DNA of 64,000 nt from Flavobacteriales bacterium (GCA_016712535.1 JADJQW010000002.1:1240001-1304000), one strand, 5' to 3'; counted from the first letter of the stretch, positions 45,079-54,634 are shown. A program made the numbers and translations. Notes: a model not told the origin generated them from the letters alone.

Positions 45079-47148
45079 ATGAATAGAAACTTGGACCGGA
45101 GACCCTTAGTTCATCAATTGCGCCTAGTGGGCGCTTTCGTATGCGCTAGCGTGATGCTCGAGGCTGATGGACAAAACCCGAATCTGAGCTACGCGTGGCC
45201 GCGCCCATCTGACAGATCCGATGCGAACGTTCCGCGTTCGCCAACAGGTGCGGTCATCCTGCGAAAGGACATCGTGATCGCCGAGCAGTGGATTGAGAAG
45301 GACCATCGTCAGTTTGGCGGTCCGAACAACTTCCGCCTCGCCGGGTTTGATTACGGGAACTACGTGAGCCAAGAGATCATCACGGAGCGGACGCTTTTTC
45401 ATGAAGATCTGTCCGAAGGCGAACTCCCTCTTCCTTGGCAACAGTTTGCTGGTGGCGGCAAGGTCACGGTTTGCGATGCGCGCATCACCATGGAAGATGG
45501 TACGGTCATCGACCTCGATTCCGCGGCATTCGAATGGGAGACGAAGTACTTCACGCATTTGCGAAGCCAGTACGTCGCTGTCCATTACAAAGGACCTCGC
45601 ATCCGCGCCGGAGATATCGTGGATGTAGCAATGGCCTTATCCATCGAAGGGCGTTTGACGATTGACCAATGGGATGTGCGGGAACAGCACCCGATTCGTG
45701 ACCTGAACCTCTTCGTGACCAGCTTGGCGAAAAGGAAGAGGCCCATGAAGGTTATCACCTATGGTGGATTCAACCATCTCTCCACAGATACACTTGACGG
45801 TACCGTGTACCGGCATTGGAAAAAATCGGACATACCGGAGTTGGCCAAGAGCCCATTTGGCCAACGGCTGATCGATGCGCCCTGCTTCTCCACGCGTGTG
45901 TTCGAGCATGATCATCCCGATTATCTCGCCTCCTGGTTCAGGTATCGATACCCCTATTTCCAGTATTCCCCAGCACGCAATTGGCAGGCGTTCGCTAATC
46001 ATGTTGAACGACGTCGCAGAGTGGTCAAGGGAACTGCCCCGCTCGTTGCCGACATCATGGGCTTCCTCAAGGACAGCATTGCTGTTGTGCCGGAAACCGA
46101 GCTGCCGCCCGGAACATCCGTAGGAGTCCACTTTCACAATCGGGTCATGAGCAACGAGCAGATTGTCGTGCTGTACCGGCAGCTCTTTAACATCCTTGAT
46201 GTCCCCTTGTACGCGTGCTTCACACGCGATCGCTATTCCGGCATGTTCAGCGATACCCTGTACGCCGAAGATGTGGACGCCATACTCCTTGCGTTCAAAG
46301 CTGAGGACGAGCGCTGGCATTACGTCATGCCTAATTCCTCGAAGGCTGCGTATCTATTGGATGAGGTCCCTTATTGGCTCGCTGGCCAACCGGCTTTTCT
46401 TGTGAGGATCAGCGAGACTGAACGAAAGGATGGCGCGCCGGAAAGGACCGTGCTGCCGATACGCCGGCACAGAGACAACCTCCAGACCGAGCATGTGCTG
46501 GTTGAATTCAGCGATGATTTGCGCACGGTTCAGGTAACCGGTCGCGGAACCTTGAGCGGTATGGCGCGCATGAGTATGAATGCGACATGGCTGAACTGGA
46601 TGCCCAGGCCCGATCTGATTGCCCCGCATTCGAAGTGGAATCCACTTGCATTCGATAGCACCGCTATCTGGCCTAGCACCAAGCAGGTTTACCGATTCGG
46701 CCGAGCCCTTCCCGCAAGCAACATGGTTGCGGTTGGCGCTGACGGTATCACTACCATCGACCTGATTGATATGTTGTACCGCGAGGGATTCGGCCGCGAT
46801 CCGCGAAAAGGGCATCCGCTCGCACTGCTCCCTTATCCGTTCACGCAACGGCAGGACATCATGTTGTCATTCCCCTTCGATGTCGAACTGGTGCCCGGAG
46901 CGGAGTGCTCCGTCTCAAATACAATCGGTCAAGTCGCTGCAACGATTACGCAAATAGGTCCTCGCATGATTCATTGGCACTTGGACCTGGTTATTGCGAA
47001 CACGCATCTGGATGTATCGCTCTATAAAATGTATGAAGCACTACTTGAAGCGCTAGGTGAAGGCAAATGCACTAGAATTGCCTTGAAAAGAGCAGGCGGC
47101 GTATCAGGTTCTCACGACCCGCGAAACCAGGATTCTCCATCACGCTGA
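45079..47148 (+). CDS. DUF3857/transglutaminase-like exported protein
   Basis: A 689-residue protein from the ATG at 45079. A signal-like segment (LVGAFVCASVMLEADGQ) is followed by a DUF3857-like domain (about 60-240; VILRKDIVIAEQW, ITMEDGTVIDLDSAAFEWE, RIRAGDIVDVAMALS) and a transglutaminase-like region (LFNILDVPLYACFTRDR with Cys, LLAFKAEDERWHYVMPNSS). The complete catalytic triad is not clear. Codon use is more AT-rich than in its neighbours. It is located between two diverged copies of the HD gene's 3' end, so it was probably brought in by recombination. Function unknown; related proteins are periplasmic or outer-membrane-linked. Confidence 0.6.
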   Translation: MNRNLDRRPLVHQLRLVGAFVCASVMLEADGQNPNLSYAWPRPSDRSDANVPRSPTGAVILRKDIVIAEQWIEKDHRQFGGPNNFRLAGFDYGNYVSQEIITERTLFHEDLSEGELPLPWQQFAGGGKVTVCDARITMEDGTVIDLDSAAFEWETKYFTHLRSQYVAVHYKGPRIRAGDIVDVAMALSIEGRLTIDQWDVREQHPIRDLNLFVTSLAKRKRPMKVITYGGFNHLSTDTLDGTVYRHWKKSDIPELAKSPFGQRLIDAPCFSTRVFEHDHPDYLASWFRYRYPYFQYSPARNWQAFANHVERRRRVVKGTAPLVADIMGFLKDSIAVVPETELPPGTSVGVHFHNRVMSNEQIVVLYRQLFNILDVPLYACFTRDRYSGMFSDTLYAEDVDAILLAFKAEDERWHYVMPNSSKAAYLLDEVPYWLAGQPAFLVRISETERKDGAPERTVLPIRRHRDNLQTEHVLVEFSDDLRTVQVTGRGTLSGMARMSMNATWLNWMPRPDLIAPHSKWNPLAFDSTAIWPSTKQVYRFGRALPASNMVAVGADGITTIDLIDMLYREGFGRDPRKGHPLALLPYPFTQRQDIMLSFPFDVELVPGAECSVSNTIGQVAATITQIGPRMIHWHLDLVIANTHLDVSLYKMYEALLEALGEGKCTRIALKRAGGVSGSHDPRNQDSPSR

Positions 47149-47213
47149 GCACACCGGTGGAAAAGTGGTACCTGTCGTGGCCGAGGTGGGTGGCACCCAT
47201 TGAAAAGCACTGA
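47142..47213 (+). pseudogene. Displaced 3' end of an HD-domain gene
   Basis: The frame TLSTPVEKWYLSWPRWV-APIEKH-stop repeats the end of the HD protein at 43665-44878 (LSKPVEKWYLAWPRWVQ-stop). Over the 48 aligned bases, 41 are the same. It overlaps the end of the DUF3857-like gene in another frame. It is most simply the old end of the HD gene left behind by the insertion. Confidence 0.75.
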
Positions 47214-47219
47214 TGGCCG

Positions 47220-47369
47220 ATGCTCATCCTGTTCCTCTTTGGCTTCATTGTCTTCGCACTCGCCGGTGCGCTGCAGGTCTACGCCGTGTGGAAACGCCGT
47301 CGGCAGCAGCGGGAGGAGATTGAACGCGCGATGAGGGCAGAGTTTCCGGACGAGCAGATGAAGAAGTAG
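47220..47369 (+). CDS. Small single-span membrane protein
   Basis: A 49-residue protein: a membrane helix at residues 2-24 (LILFLFGFIVFALAGALQVY) followed by a strongly charged tail (WKRRRQQREEIERAMRAEF) that should stay in the cytosol. The positive charges after the helix support an outside N-terminus. It begins 6 bp after the HD-tail remnant and ends 9 bp before the SDR gene, so it is probably co-transcribed with that gene. Function unknown. Confidence 0.55.
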   Translation: MLILFLFGFIVFALAGALQVYAVWKRRRQQREEIERAMRAEFPDEQMKK

Positions 47370-47378
47370 GTTCGCCCA

Positions 47379-48155
47379 ATGTCCATGACCATCCTCATCA
47401 CCGGCGCCACCGCCGGCTTCGGCGAAGCCACGGCGCGTCGTTTCGCGAACGAAGGCTGGCGCGTGATCATCACCGGCCGCCGCAAGGAGCGCCTCGAAGC
47501 CTTACGCAAGGAGCTCGAAGGCTTGCACGGAACCATCGAAGGCCCGCCGATCATCCATCCCCTGCATTTCGATGTGCGCGACAACGCCGCAGTTGAGGCC
47601 GCGATCGCTTCATTGCCGGAGGAGTGGAAGTCCATCGATGTGCTCGTGAACAACGCGGGCCTTGCCGCAGGCTTCGATCCCATTTATGAAGGCAGCCTCG
47701 ACGATTGGAACCGCATGCTCGACACCAACGTGAAGGGCCTGCTGCACGTGAGCCGGGCGGTGATCCCCGGCATGGTGGCGCGCGGAAAGGGCCACATCAT
47801 CAACATCGGCAGCGTGGCCGGCAAGGAGGTGTATCCCAAAGGAAACGTGTACTGCGCCAGCAAGCACGCGGTGGATGCGCTCACCAAGGGCATGCGGCAG
47901 GACCTGCTCCCGCACGGCATCCGCGTCACGCAGATCGCTCCAGGGCTGGCCGAGACCGAGTTCAGCCAAGTGCGCTTCCACGGCGATGAGCGGAAGGCGA
48001 CGCAGGTGTACTTGGGCATGACCCCGCTCAACGGCGCCGACATCGCCGACTTGATCCACTTCGCCGCCACGCGCCCGCCGCATGTGTGCATCAACGACCT
48101 GGTGGTGATGCCCACGGCGCAGGCCGCGAGCACGCTGGTGCATCGCAGGGGCTGA
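47379..48155 (+). CDS. SDR-family NAD(P)-dependent oxidoreductase (YdfG-like)
   Basis: A 258-residue short-chain dehydrogenase. The cofactor motif TGATAGFG is at 8-15, then ITGRRKERLEAL (a basic pair typical of NADP preference), LVNNAGLAAG, the catalytic Ser region IINIGSVAG, and YCASK near 155-159 with the catalytic Tyr and Lys. It is closest to YdfG-like enzymes that oxidise serine, allothreonine or 3-hydroxy acids. The exact substrate is not known from sequence. Confidence 0.9.
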   Translation: MSMTILITGATAGFGEATARRFANEGWRVIITGRRKERLEALRKELEGLHGTIEGPPIIHPLHFDVRDNAAVEAAIASLPEEWKSIDVLVNNAGLAAGFDPIYEGSLDDWNRMLDTNVKGLLHVSRAVIPGMVARGKGHIINIGSVAGKEVYPKGNVYCASKHAVDALTKGMRQDLLPHGIRVTQIAPGLAETEFSQVRFHGDERKATQVYLGMTPLNGADIADLIHFAATRPPHVCINDLVVMPTAQAASTLVHRRG

Positions 48156-48184
48156 GCTACTTTCACCGCCCCATTCCACATTCC

Positions 48185-48550
48185 ATGGACAACGGCAACT
48201 GGGCCAAGACCCTGCTCTTCGCGCTCATCGGCTTCGGCCTCGGGTGGGCCATCTGCTGCCTCACCTGCGGGCGCTGCGGGGGTGGCGATTGCCGTGGCGG
48301 GAGCTTCAGCCAGGAACAGAGCTGCCGTGCCGGGGCGAGCCAAGGGGGGCACGGCGGCACCTGTTGCAGCAGCAAGGGCAACGGCAGTGAGCGCGTAGAA
48401 GTGATCGTGGCCGACCTGGAGAAGGGCGGCTTCCAGGGCGATACCACCATCGCCATCGAGGATGGAACGGTTCACATCATGCGCTCGGTCGACAGCGCCA
48501 CCGTGCGCGTGGAAGTGAGCAAGGAGGAAACGAACGAACACGCGCATTGA
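48185..48550 (+). CDS. Small Cys/Gly-rich membrane protein
   Basis: A 121-residue protein from the ATG at 48185. A membrane helix (about 7-24; AKTLLFALIGFGLGWAICCL) is followed by a Cys- and Gly-rich stretch (CCLTCGRCGGGDCRGG, and CRAG...TCC) and a C-terminal acidic domain (VEVIVADLEKGGFQGDTTIA, VRVEVSKEE). About eight Cys lie close together, which could bind metal or form disulfides. It is 2 bp from the DUF2911 gene. No family recognised. Confidence 0.5.
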   Translation: MDNGNWAKTLLFALIGFGLGWAICCLTCGRCGGGDCRGGSFSQEQSCRAGASQGGHGGTCCSSKGNGSERVEVIVADLEKGGFQGDTTIAIEDGTVHIMRSVDSATVRVEVSKEETNEHAH

Positions 48551-48552
48551 CC

Positions 48553-49110
48553 ATGTCCAAGACCCTGAAGCGGATCCTGATCGCGATCATCGTGGTCGGC
48601 GGCTTGCTGTACGTCGGCTTCATGCTCATGAAGCGCGACACCAAGAAGCACAGCCCTGAGGCCACCTATTCGTACTTCAGCGGTGAGCAGGAGCTCATCA
48701 AGGTGACCTACTGCCGGCCGTATAAGAAGGATCGCGAGATCTTCGGCGGACTTGTGCCCTACGGCAAGGTGTGGCGCACCGGCGCCAACGAGGCCACCAC
48801 CATCGAATTGGCGGCTGACCTGGTGATCGGCGGCAAGCCCGTGAAGAAGGGCATGTACACGCTGTGGACCTTGCCCGGTGAGACGGTCTGGGAAGTCTAC
48901 TTCAACAGCAAGATGTACCCATGGGGCGTTGACTTCGATGGCAATGCGCAGCGCGACCCGGCCTTCGATGCGGTGATGATCACCGCGCCTGTTGAGCAAT
49001 TGCCGGAAGTCGCCGAGCAGTTCACGATCCATGGGCCGGAGGATGGCACCGCCCTCTGGCTCGATTGGGACCGCACGCGCGTGACCCTCACGCTGGGCAC
49101 GAACCAGTAG
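48553..49110 (+). CDS. DUF2911 protein, membrane-anchored
   Basis: A 185-residue protein from the ATG at 48553 with one N-terminal membrane helix (ILIAIIVVGGLLYVGFML) and a DUF2911 domain (VTYCRPYKKDREIFGGLVPY, WRTGANEATTIELA, GMYTLWTLPG, VDFDGNAQRDPA). The family is frequent in Bacteroidota and its function is unknown. It lies 3 bp before lpxD, so it is probably co-transcribed with that gene. Confidence 0.87.
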   Translation: MSKTLKRILIAIIVVGGLLYVGFMLMKRDTKKHSPEATYSYFSGEQELIKVTYCRPYKKDREIFGGLVPYGKVWRTGANEATTIELAADLVIGGKPVKKGMYTLWTLPGETVWEVYFNSKMYPWGVDFDGNAQRDPAFDAVMITAPVEQLPEVAEQFTIHGPEDGTALWLDWDRTRVTLTLGTNQ

Positions 49111-49113
49111 GCC

Positions 49114-50163
49114 ATGCAGTTCACCGCTGAGCAGATCGCGGAGCTCCTCGAAGGAGTCGTTGACGGAGATCCGCAAGTGCTCGTGAACGACCTGGCGAAG
49201 ATCGAGGAGGCGCGCGGCGGCACGCTCACCTTCCTATCGAACCCGAAGTACACCGAGTACATCTACGGCACCAAGGCCACCATCGCCATCGTGGCGAAGG
49301 ACTTCGCGCCGGCGCGCGCCCTGCCGAAGACGCTCACGCTGATCCGGGTGACCGATCCGCGCATGGCCTTCACGCAGCTGCTCGAGCGCAACTACCAATT
49401 GCAGTACGAGAAGAAGGGCATCGAGCAGCCCAGCTTCGTGAGCCCCAAGGCCAGGCTCGGCAAGAACGTGTACATCGGCGCCTTCAGCTACGTGGGCGAC
49501 CACGTGGAGCTGGGCGATGGCGTGAAGGTCTTCCCCAATTGCTTCATCGGCGATGGCACCCGCATCAGCGATGGCGCACGGATCCACGCCGGCGTGAAGG
49601 TGTACCACCAGACGGTGATCGGCGCGCGCTGCGTGATCCACAGCGGCGCGGTGATCGGGTCCGATGGCTTCGGCTTCGTGCCCGATGCCCAAGGCGTGTA
49701 TGAGAAGATGCCGCAGGTGGGCAACGTGGTGCTCGAGGACGATGTGGAAGTGGGCGCCAACACCACCATCGACCGCGCCACCATCGGCAGCACCGTGATC
49801 CGGCAGGGCACCAAGCTCGACAACCTGATCCAGGTGGGCCACAATGCTGAGATCGGCCGTCACAATGTGATCGTGGCGCAGACCGGCATCGCGGGCAGCA
49901 GCGTTGTCGGGGATCACAACCAGATCGGCGGGCAGGTAGGCATCGCGGGCCATCTCACCATCGGCGACCGGGTGCGCATCGCCGCGCAGAGCGGCATCGG
50001 TTCGGACATCGCGGATGGCAGGACCGTGCAAGGTTCGCCGGCCTTCGACAAGGGCCCGTACGACCGCAGCTATGTGGTGTTCCGCAAGCTGCCCGAGCTT
50101 CTCAAGCGCATCGATCGGCTGGAGAAGGAATTGGCGGAGCTGCGCGCGCGGAAGGGCGCCTGA
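49114..50163 (+). CDS. lpxD: UDP-3-O-acylglucosamine N-acyltransferase (LpxD)
   Basis: A 349-residue enzyme of the third step of lipid A synthesis; it transfers a 3-hydroxyacyl chain from ACP to the amine of UDP-3-O-acylglucosamine. The N-terminal uridine-binding domain (1-100; LTFLSNPKYTEYIYG) is followed by hexapeptide repeats that form a left-handed beta helix (about 105-310), with the GSDGFGFVPD loop and the catalytic His in VGHNAEIGRHNVI. A C-terminal helix (RIDRLEKELAELR) ends the protein. Length is normal. Confidence 0.95.
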   Translation: MQFTAEQIAELLEGVVDGDPQVLVNDLAKIEEARGGTLTFLSNPKYTEYIYGTKATIAIVAKDFAPARALPKTLTLIRVTDPRMAFTQLLERNYQLQYEKKGIEQPSFVSPKARLGKNVYIGAFSYVGDHVELGDGVKVFPNCFIGDGTRISDGARIHAGVKVYHQTVIGARCVIHSGAVIGSDGFGFVPDAQGVYEKMPQVGNVVLEDDVEVGANTTIDRATIGSTVIRQGTKLDNLIQVGHNAEIGRHNVIVAQTGIAGSSVVGDHNQIGGQVGIAGHLTIGDRVRIAAQSGIGSDIADGRTVQGSPAFDKGPYDRSYVVFRKLPELLKRIDRLEKELAELRARKGA

Positions 50164-50196
50164 TTGCTCGCATCCCGGCCCCTACTTTCGCCGACC

Positions 50197-50427
50197 ATGA
50201 TGGCCGAAGCCAGCTTCACGGGCACCGTCAAAGTGATCCTCATCCTGCTCGCGCTGTGGTGGGTGGTGCGCTTGATCGTCCGCGCGCGCGCTCCTCTGGA
50301 TGCTGCCGGCCCAAGAAGCGCCAAGCGGCCGGTAGGTGATGTGCGCATCGAGGAAGTGCAGAAGAATGAGCGTGGCCGGACGCCGGGCGGCACCATCATA
50401 GACGCCGAATACGAAGAGATCAAGTAA
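50197..50427 (+). CDS. DUF4834 family small membrane protein
   Basis: A 76-residue protein from the ATG at 50197: a membrane helix (VKVILILLALWWVVRLIV) and a conserved tail with VGDVRIEEVQKNERGR and the end GGTIIDAEYEEIK, which is characteristic of DUF4834. Function unknown. It stands 15 bp before the YfhO-family gene, the usual partner in Bacteroidota. Confidence 0.82.
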   Translation: MMAEASFTGTVKVILILLALWWVVRLIVRARAPLDAAGPRSAKRPVGDVRIEEVQKNERGRTPGGTIIDAEYEEIK

Positions 50428-50442
50428 GCAACAGGTCATCGC

Positions 50443-53307
50443 ATGAAAGCTCTTTGGAAGAACCTGCTGCCTGTGCTGGCGGCGCTGGCCGTGTTCTACG
50501 CGCTCAGCATCATCTACTTCAGCCCGGCGCTGGAAGGCAAGCGCCTGGTTCAAAGCGACCTGAAGAACTGGCAGGGCATGGCCCAGGAGATCATGGAGCA
50601 CCGTGAGGCCACGGATGAGGATCCCTTGTGGACCGGCAGCATGTTCAGCGGCATGCCCGCATACCAGATCACCGTGCTCTGGCCGCAGAATCTGCTGCGC
50701 TTCGCCGACGATGCCTTCCATGGCTTCCTGCCCAGGCCCATGAGCTTCCTGTTCCTCTACCTGCTGGGCATGTACATCCTGCTCCGATGCTTGCGCGTGG
50801 ATCCATGGCTCAGCATCGTTGGTGCCGTGGCCTTCGGTTTCAGCTCCTACTTCTTCGCCATTCTCGAAGCCGGCCACAACAGCAAGGCGAACGCGATCGG
50901 CTATGCACCCATGGTGCTGGGCGCGCTGCACCTCCTGCTGCGCGGCAACAAGCTGCTCGGCGCTGCTCTGCTCGCGCTGTTCCTCGGCCTGGAGGTGATG
51001 ATGAATCACGTGCAGGTGACCTATTACCTGGGCTTCGTGCTGGTGCTGTACGCAGCTGCCGAAGCGGTGCGCTCGATCCGTGAGAAGCAGCTCGGCGGCC
51101 TGGCCGCGCGCGGTGCTCTCGGTCTGGGTGCCGCTGCCCTCGCGCTGGCGTGCAACCTGGGCGTGCTGTGGACCACGGTTGAATACGGCGCGTTTTCCAC
51201 GCGTGGCAAGAGCGAGCTCACCATGCAGGCCGATGGAAGCCCTGCTGCCAGCAACCGGACCAGCGGACTCGATCGTGATTACGTGACCGGCTGGAGCTAC
51301 GGCAAGCAGGAGAGCTTCACCCTGCTGATCCCGAATGCGAAGGGTGGCGGATCAGCCTCCATGATCCAGAGCCAGGACGACTTCCGCAAGCTGCAACCGG
51401 CAGCATTCCGCAATGCCGTGATGAAGGAATACCAGGACGGCAGCTACCTCAATGCCTACTGGGGCGATCAGCCGGGAACCTCGGGGCCCGTGTACGTAGG
51501 CGCTGTGGCCATGCTGCTCCTGCTGCTCATGGCCGCCAGCCGAAGCGGGCGCGAGAGCTGGTGGATGCTCGCTGGCGCATTGCTCATGCTGCTGCTGATC
51601 GCGATCGACAACAATGCGGTTCGCGATGCCGCGACCGGCGCTGCCACGATCCTGGGAATTTCAGCCAGCATCGTCATGGGCGTGCTGGTGATCGCCTGGC
51701 TCGGCGTTGGTCTCTGGGCCATGCGTGATACGCTCGTGTACGCGCTCTTCGCCATGCTGGTGCTCACCCTCATGCTCAGCTGGGGCCGCAACCTGATGCC
51801 GCTCACCGACTTCTTCCTCGACCATGTCCCCGGCTACAGCAAGTTCCGCGCGGTCACCATCATCCTCGTGATCGTCGAGCTGGCGGTGCCCGTGCTCGGC
51901 ATCCTCTGGCTCGACGGCATGCTGCGCGAAGGCGCTTGGGACAAGCTGAAGGAGCGCCGCTTCCTGATCATCTCCGGCAGCCTCGCCGCGATCGTGCTCG
52001 TGATCGCGCTCGTCCCCAGCCTTTTCAATCTGATCAGCGATGCCGAACTTGAGAAGTTCAATGCCCGCATCGACGCCAGCCCTGCCGCCGAGGCCGAGGT
52101 GATGGCCCTGGTAGAGGGCCTCAAGGAGTTCAGGGCCTCCGTGCTCAGCGCCGACGCATGGCGCAGTTTCGGGTTCATCCTGGCTGGGGCCGTGGTGATC
52201 TGGATGCTGGGCAAGCGCAAGCTCTCTGCGGGAATCGGGATCGCCGTGCTGGGCGCCTTGATCATCGCGGATCAATGGACCATCGACAAGCGATACGTGA
52301 ACAATGAGAAGGAGAAGGGGAAGTACGTGAGCTGGGAGGATGAGAAGGCCCATGCGGTCCCGCACAAGCCGAACGCAGCGGACATGGCCATCGTGCAGCA
52401 GGAATGGAACCCGAGAGCCGAGGAGCTGTTCAAGGCGGGCATGGACCGCTTGCGGGAATCGCGCAGCAACGCGCGCGGCAAGGACAAGATGATATCGAAG
52501 GAGGAGGAGCAGCTCCAGCGCTTCGCTGCACTGCGCCGCGCCACGGATCACCGCGTGCTCTGGATGGGCGATCCCTTCAACGATTCGCGCGTGAGCTACT
52601 TCCACAAGAGCATCGGCGGCTACCACGGCGCCAAGCTGAAGCGCTATCAGGAGCTGATCGAGTTCCATTTGCGCCCGGCCATCATGCGCGTTGGCGCGCA
52701 ATTCGGCCCGGGCGCCACCATGGAGCGCCTCGATAGCGCGCTCGCGGATGAAGGCGTGCTCAACATGCTCAACGCGCGCCACCTCATCTACAGCAACGAG
52801 CGGCCGCCGCTGCTGAATACGAATGCCTTGGGCAGCGCCTGGTTCGTGGACGAGCTGCGCTGGGTGAAGAATGCCGATGAGGAGATCACCGCGCTGGGCA
52901 CCATCGACCCTGCCCGCGTAGCGATCGCCGATGAGCGCTTCAAGCCCGAGCTGGGCGATGCGGCGATCAGCGCCGACCCCTCGGCCTCTGTCACGCTCGA
53001 TGACTACGCCACCAACCAGCTCGGCTATACCGTGCGCTCCGGGAACGGCGGCCTCGTGGTGTTCAGCGCCATCTGGTACGGTCCCGATTGGCAGGCCTAC
53101 ATCGATGATCAACCCGTGCCGCATGGGCGCGTGGACTATGTGCTGCGCGCCATGCGCGTTCCGGCGGGCGAGCACAAGGTCACCTTCAAGGTGGAAGGCC
53201 GCACCGCTGGGAAAGCCAGGCCCGTGATGCTCGGTGCCTCCTTGCTGGTGCTTTTGCTGGCCTTGGGCACGCTGGCGCTTGAAGCGCGGAAGCTGATGAA
53301 GGCATAG
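50443..53307 (+). CDS. YfhO-family multispan membrane protein
   Basis: A 954-residue protein with about 12 membrane helices in the first ~620 residues, starting VLAALAVFYALSIIYFSPAL and containing the conserved loop DPLWTGSMFSGMPAYQI, then a soluble C-terminal part (about 630-920) with VVFSAIWYGPDWQAYIDD and a last helix. YfhO proteins are GT-C-type enzymes implicated in transfer of sugars to teichoic acids in Gram-positives; in Bacteroidota they accompany surface-glycan genes, as here. Confidence 0.88.
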   Translation: MKALWKNLLPVLAALAVFYALSIIYFSPALEGKRLVQSDLKNWQGMAQEIMEHREATDEDPLWTGSMFSGMPAYQITVLWPQNLLRFADDAFHGFLPRPMSFLFLYLLGMYILLRCLRVDPWLSIVGAVAFGFSSYFFAILEAGHNSKANAIGYAPMVLGALHLLLRGNKLLGAALLALFLGLEVMMNHVQVTYYLGFVLVLYAAAEAVRSIREKQLGGLAARGALGLGAAALALACNLGVLWTTVEYGAFSTRGKSELTMQADGSPAASNRTSGLDRDYVTGWSYGKQESFTLLIPNAKGGGSASMIQSQDDFRKLQPAAFRNAVMKEYQDGSYLNAYWGDQPGTSGPVYVGAVAMLLLLLMAASRSGRESWWMLAGALLMLLLIAIDNNAVRDAATGAATILGISASIVMGVLVIAWLGVGLWAMRDTLVYALFAMLVLTLMLSWGRNLMPLTDFFLDHVPGYSKFRAVTIILVIVELAVPVLGILWLDGMLREGAWDKLKERRFLIISGSLAAIVLVIALVPSLFNLISDAELEKFNARIDASPAAEAEVMALVEGLKEFRASVLSADAWRSFGFILAGAVVIWMLGKRKLSAGIGIAVLGALIIADQWTIDKRYVNNEKEKGKYVSWEDEKAHAVPHKPNAADMAIVQQEWNPRAEELFKAGMDRLRESRSNARGKDKMISKEEEQLQRFAALRRATDHRVLWMGDPFNDSRVSYFHKSIGGYHGAKLKRYQELIEFHLRPAIMRVGAQFGPGATMERLDSALADEGVLNMLNARHLIYSNERPPLLNTNALGSAWFVDELRWVKNADEEITALGTIDPARVAIADERFKPELGDAAISADPSASVTLDDYATNQLGYTVRSGNGGLVVFSAIWYGPDWQAYIDDQPVPHGRVDYVLRAMRVPAGEHKVTFKVEGRTAGKARPVMLGASLLVLLLALGTLALEARKLMKA

Positions 53308-53313
53308 CCCGCG

Positions 53314-54600
53314 ATGAAACGCGTGCTCGTGATAACCTACTACTGGCCGCCCAACGGCGGGGTGGGAGGCCAGCGCTGGCTGAAGATGTGCAAGTACCTG
53401 CCGGAGCATGGCTGGCAGCCGGTGGTGTACACGCCCTCCAATCCCGAGATGGCCGCTGTGGATGAGGGTTTGCTCGGGGATGTCCCGTCGCAGCTGGAGG
53501 TGATCAAACGGCCCATCACGGAGCCCTTCAGCCTGTATAAGCGCTTCACGGGAAAGAAGAAGGATGAGCGAATCCAGACCGCCTTTTTGAAGGAGGAGGG
53601 AAGCAGCGCGCCGAACTGGAAAGAACGGCTCGCACTCTGGGTGCGCAGCAATGGCTTCGTGCCTGATGCGCGGGTTTGGTGGGTGAAGCCGTCCATCCGG
53701 TACTTGAAGGATTACCTGCGCGATCATCCGGTTGATGCCGTGGTGACCACCGGCCCGCCCCACAGCATGCACCTGATCGGCCTCGGGCTGAAGCGCGCGC
53801 TGGGCGTGAAGTGGATCGCTGATTTCCGCGACCCATGGACGGGCATCGACTATTACCAGCAGTTGAGCCTCACGCGCGTTGCTGATCGCCGCCATCGTCG
53901 CTTGGAGCGGGAAGTGCTCACGTGTGCGGATCAGGTTGTCACCGTGAGTTGGCGGTGGGCCAGGGATCTGGAGGAGCTCGGAGCGAAGGATGTCGCCGTG
54001 ATCACCAACGGCTACGACCTCGCGGACCTGCCGGGCTCACCTGTCCCGGTTGACGAGGCGTACTCGCTCGTCCACTCCGGTTCCATGAGCCCTACCCGGG
54101 ATCAGCCCGGCTTGTGGCGCTTGCTCGCGGGACTCTGCGCGCAGGACAAGGCATTCGCCGATCGATTCGTGCTCCGGTTCATCGGCCCTGTTGATGCGAG
54201 CGTGATCGCCAGCGTGCAGGCTGCAGGCCTCGGTGAGCATGTGGAGCGCATGGGGCGCATCCCGCGCGCGGAGGCGATGCGGGAGATCTCGCGCGCGCGC
54301 GTGCTCCTGCTGCCCATCAACACCACGGCCAACCAGCACGGCATACTGCCCACGAAGCTCTACGAGTACCTCAGCACCGGCAGGCCAATCCTCGCTGTGG
54401 GCCCTGAGGATGGCGACGTGGCTCGCGTGCTCGATGGCCGGCACCTCCTGATCCCTGTGAAACCGAGCGCTGAGGATGCCGCCCGTGCGCGCGCGCTCTT
54501 CGATGCTCAAGCCTTGGCGGCACCCGATGCACGCTACGCCCGGCGCACGCTGGCAGCCGATTTCGCCCGCTTGCTGTTTGAGCCGGTCCGGTCCAATTGA
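53314..54600 (+). CDS. Glycosyltransferase family 4 protein
   Basis: A 428-residue GT-B enzyme that starts 6 bp after the YfhO gene. The N-domain has the PPNGGVGGQRWLKM glycine-rich loop, the linker VKWIADFRDPWTG, and the C-domain has YSLVHSGSMSPTRDQPG and the donor-binding TKLYEYLSTGRPILAVG (near 350). It should add a sugar to a lipid-linked oligosaccharide on the cytosolic side of the membrane. Donor and acceptor are unknown. Confidence 0.9.
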   Translation: MKRVLVITYYWPPNGGVGGQRWLKMCKYLPEHGWQPVVYTPSNPEMAAVDEGLLGDVPSQLEVIKRPITEPFSLYKRFTGKKKDERIQTAFLKEEGSSAPNWKERLALWVRSNGFVPDARVWWVKPSIRYLKDYLRDHPVDAVVTTGPPHSMHLIGLGLKRALGVKWIADFRDPWTGIDYYQQLSLTRVADRRHRRLEREVLTCADQVVTVSWRWARDLEELGAKDVAVITNGYDLADLPGSPVPVDEAYSLVHSGSMSPTRDQPGLWRLLAGLCAQDKAFADRFVLRFIGPVDASVIASVQAAGLGEHVERMGRIPRAEAMREISRARVLLLPINTTANQHGILPTKLYEYLSTGRPILAVGPEDGDVARVLDGRHLLIPVKPSAEDAARARALFDAQALAAPDARYARRTLAADFARLLFEPVRSN

Positions 54601-54634
54601 ACAAGAAGTCACGATCACGAAGCATAAGGCACGC

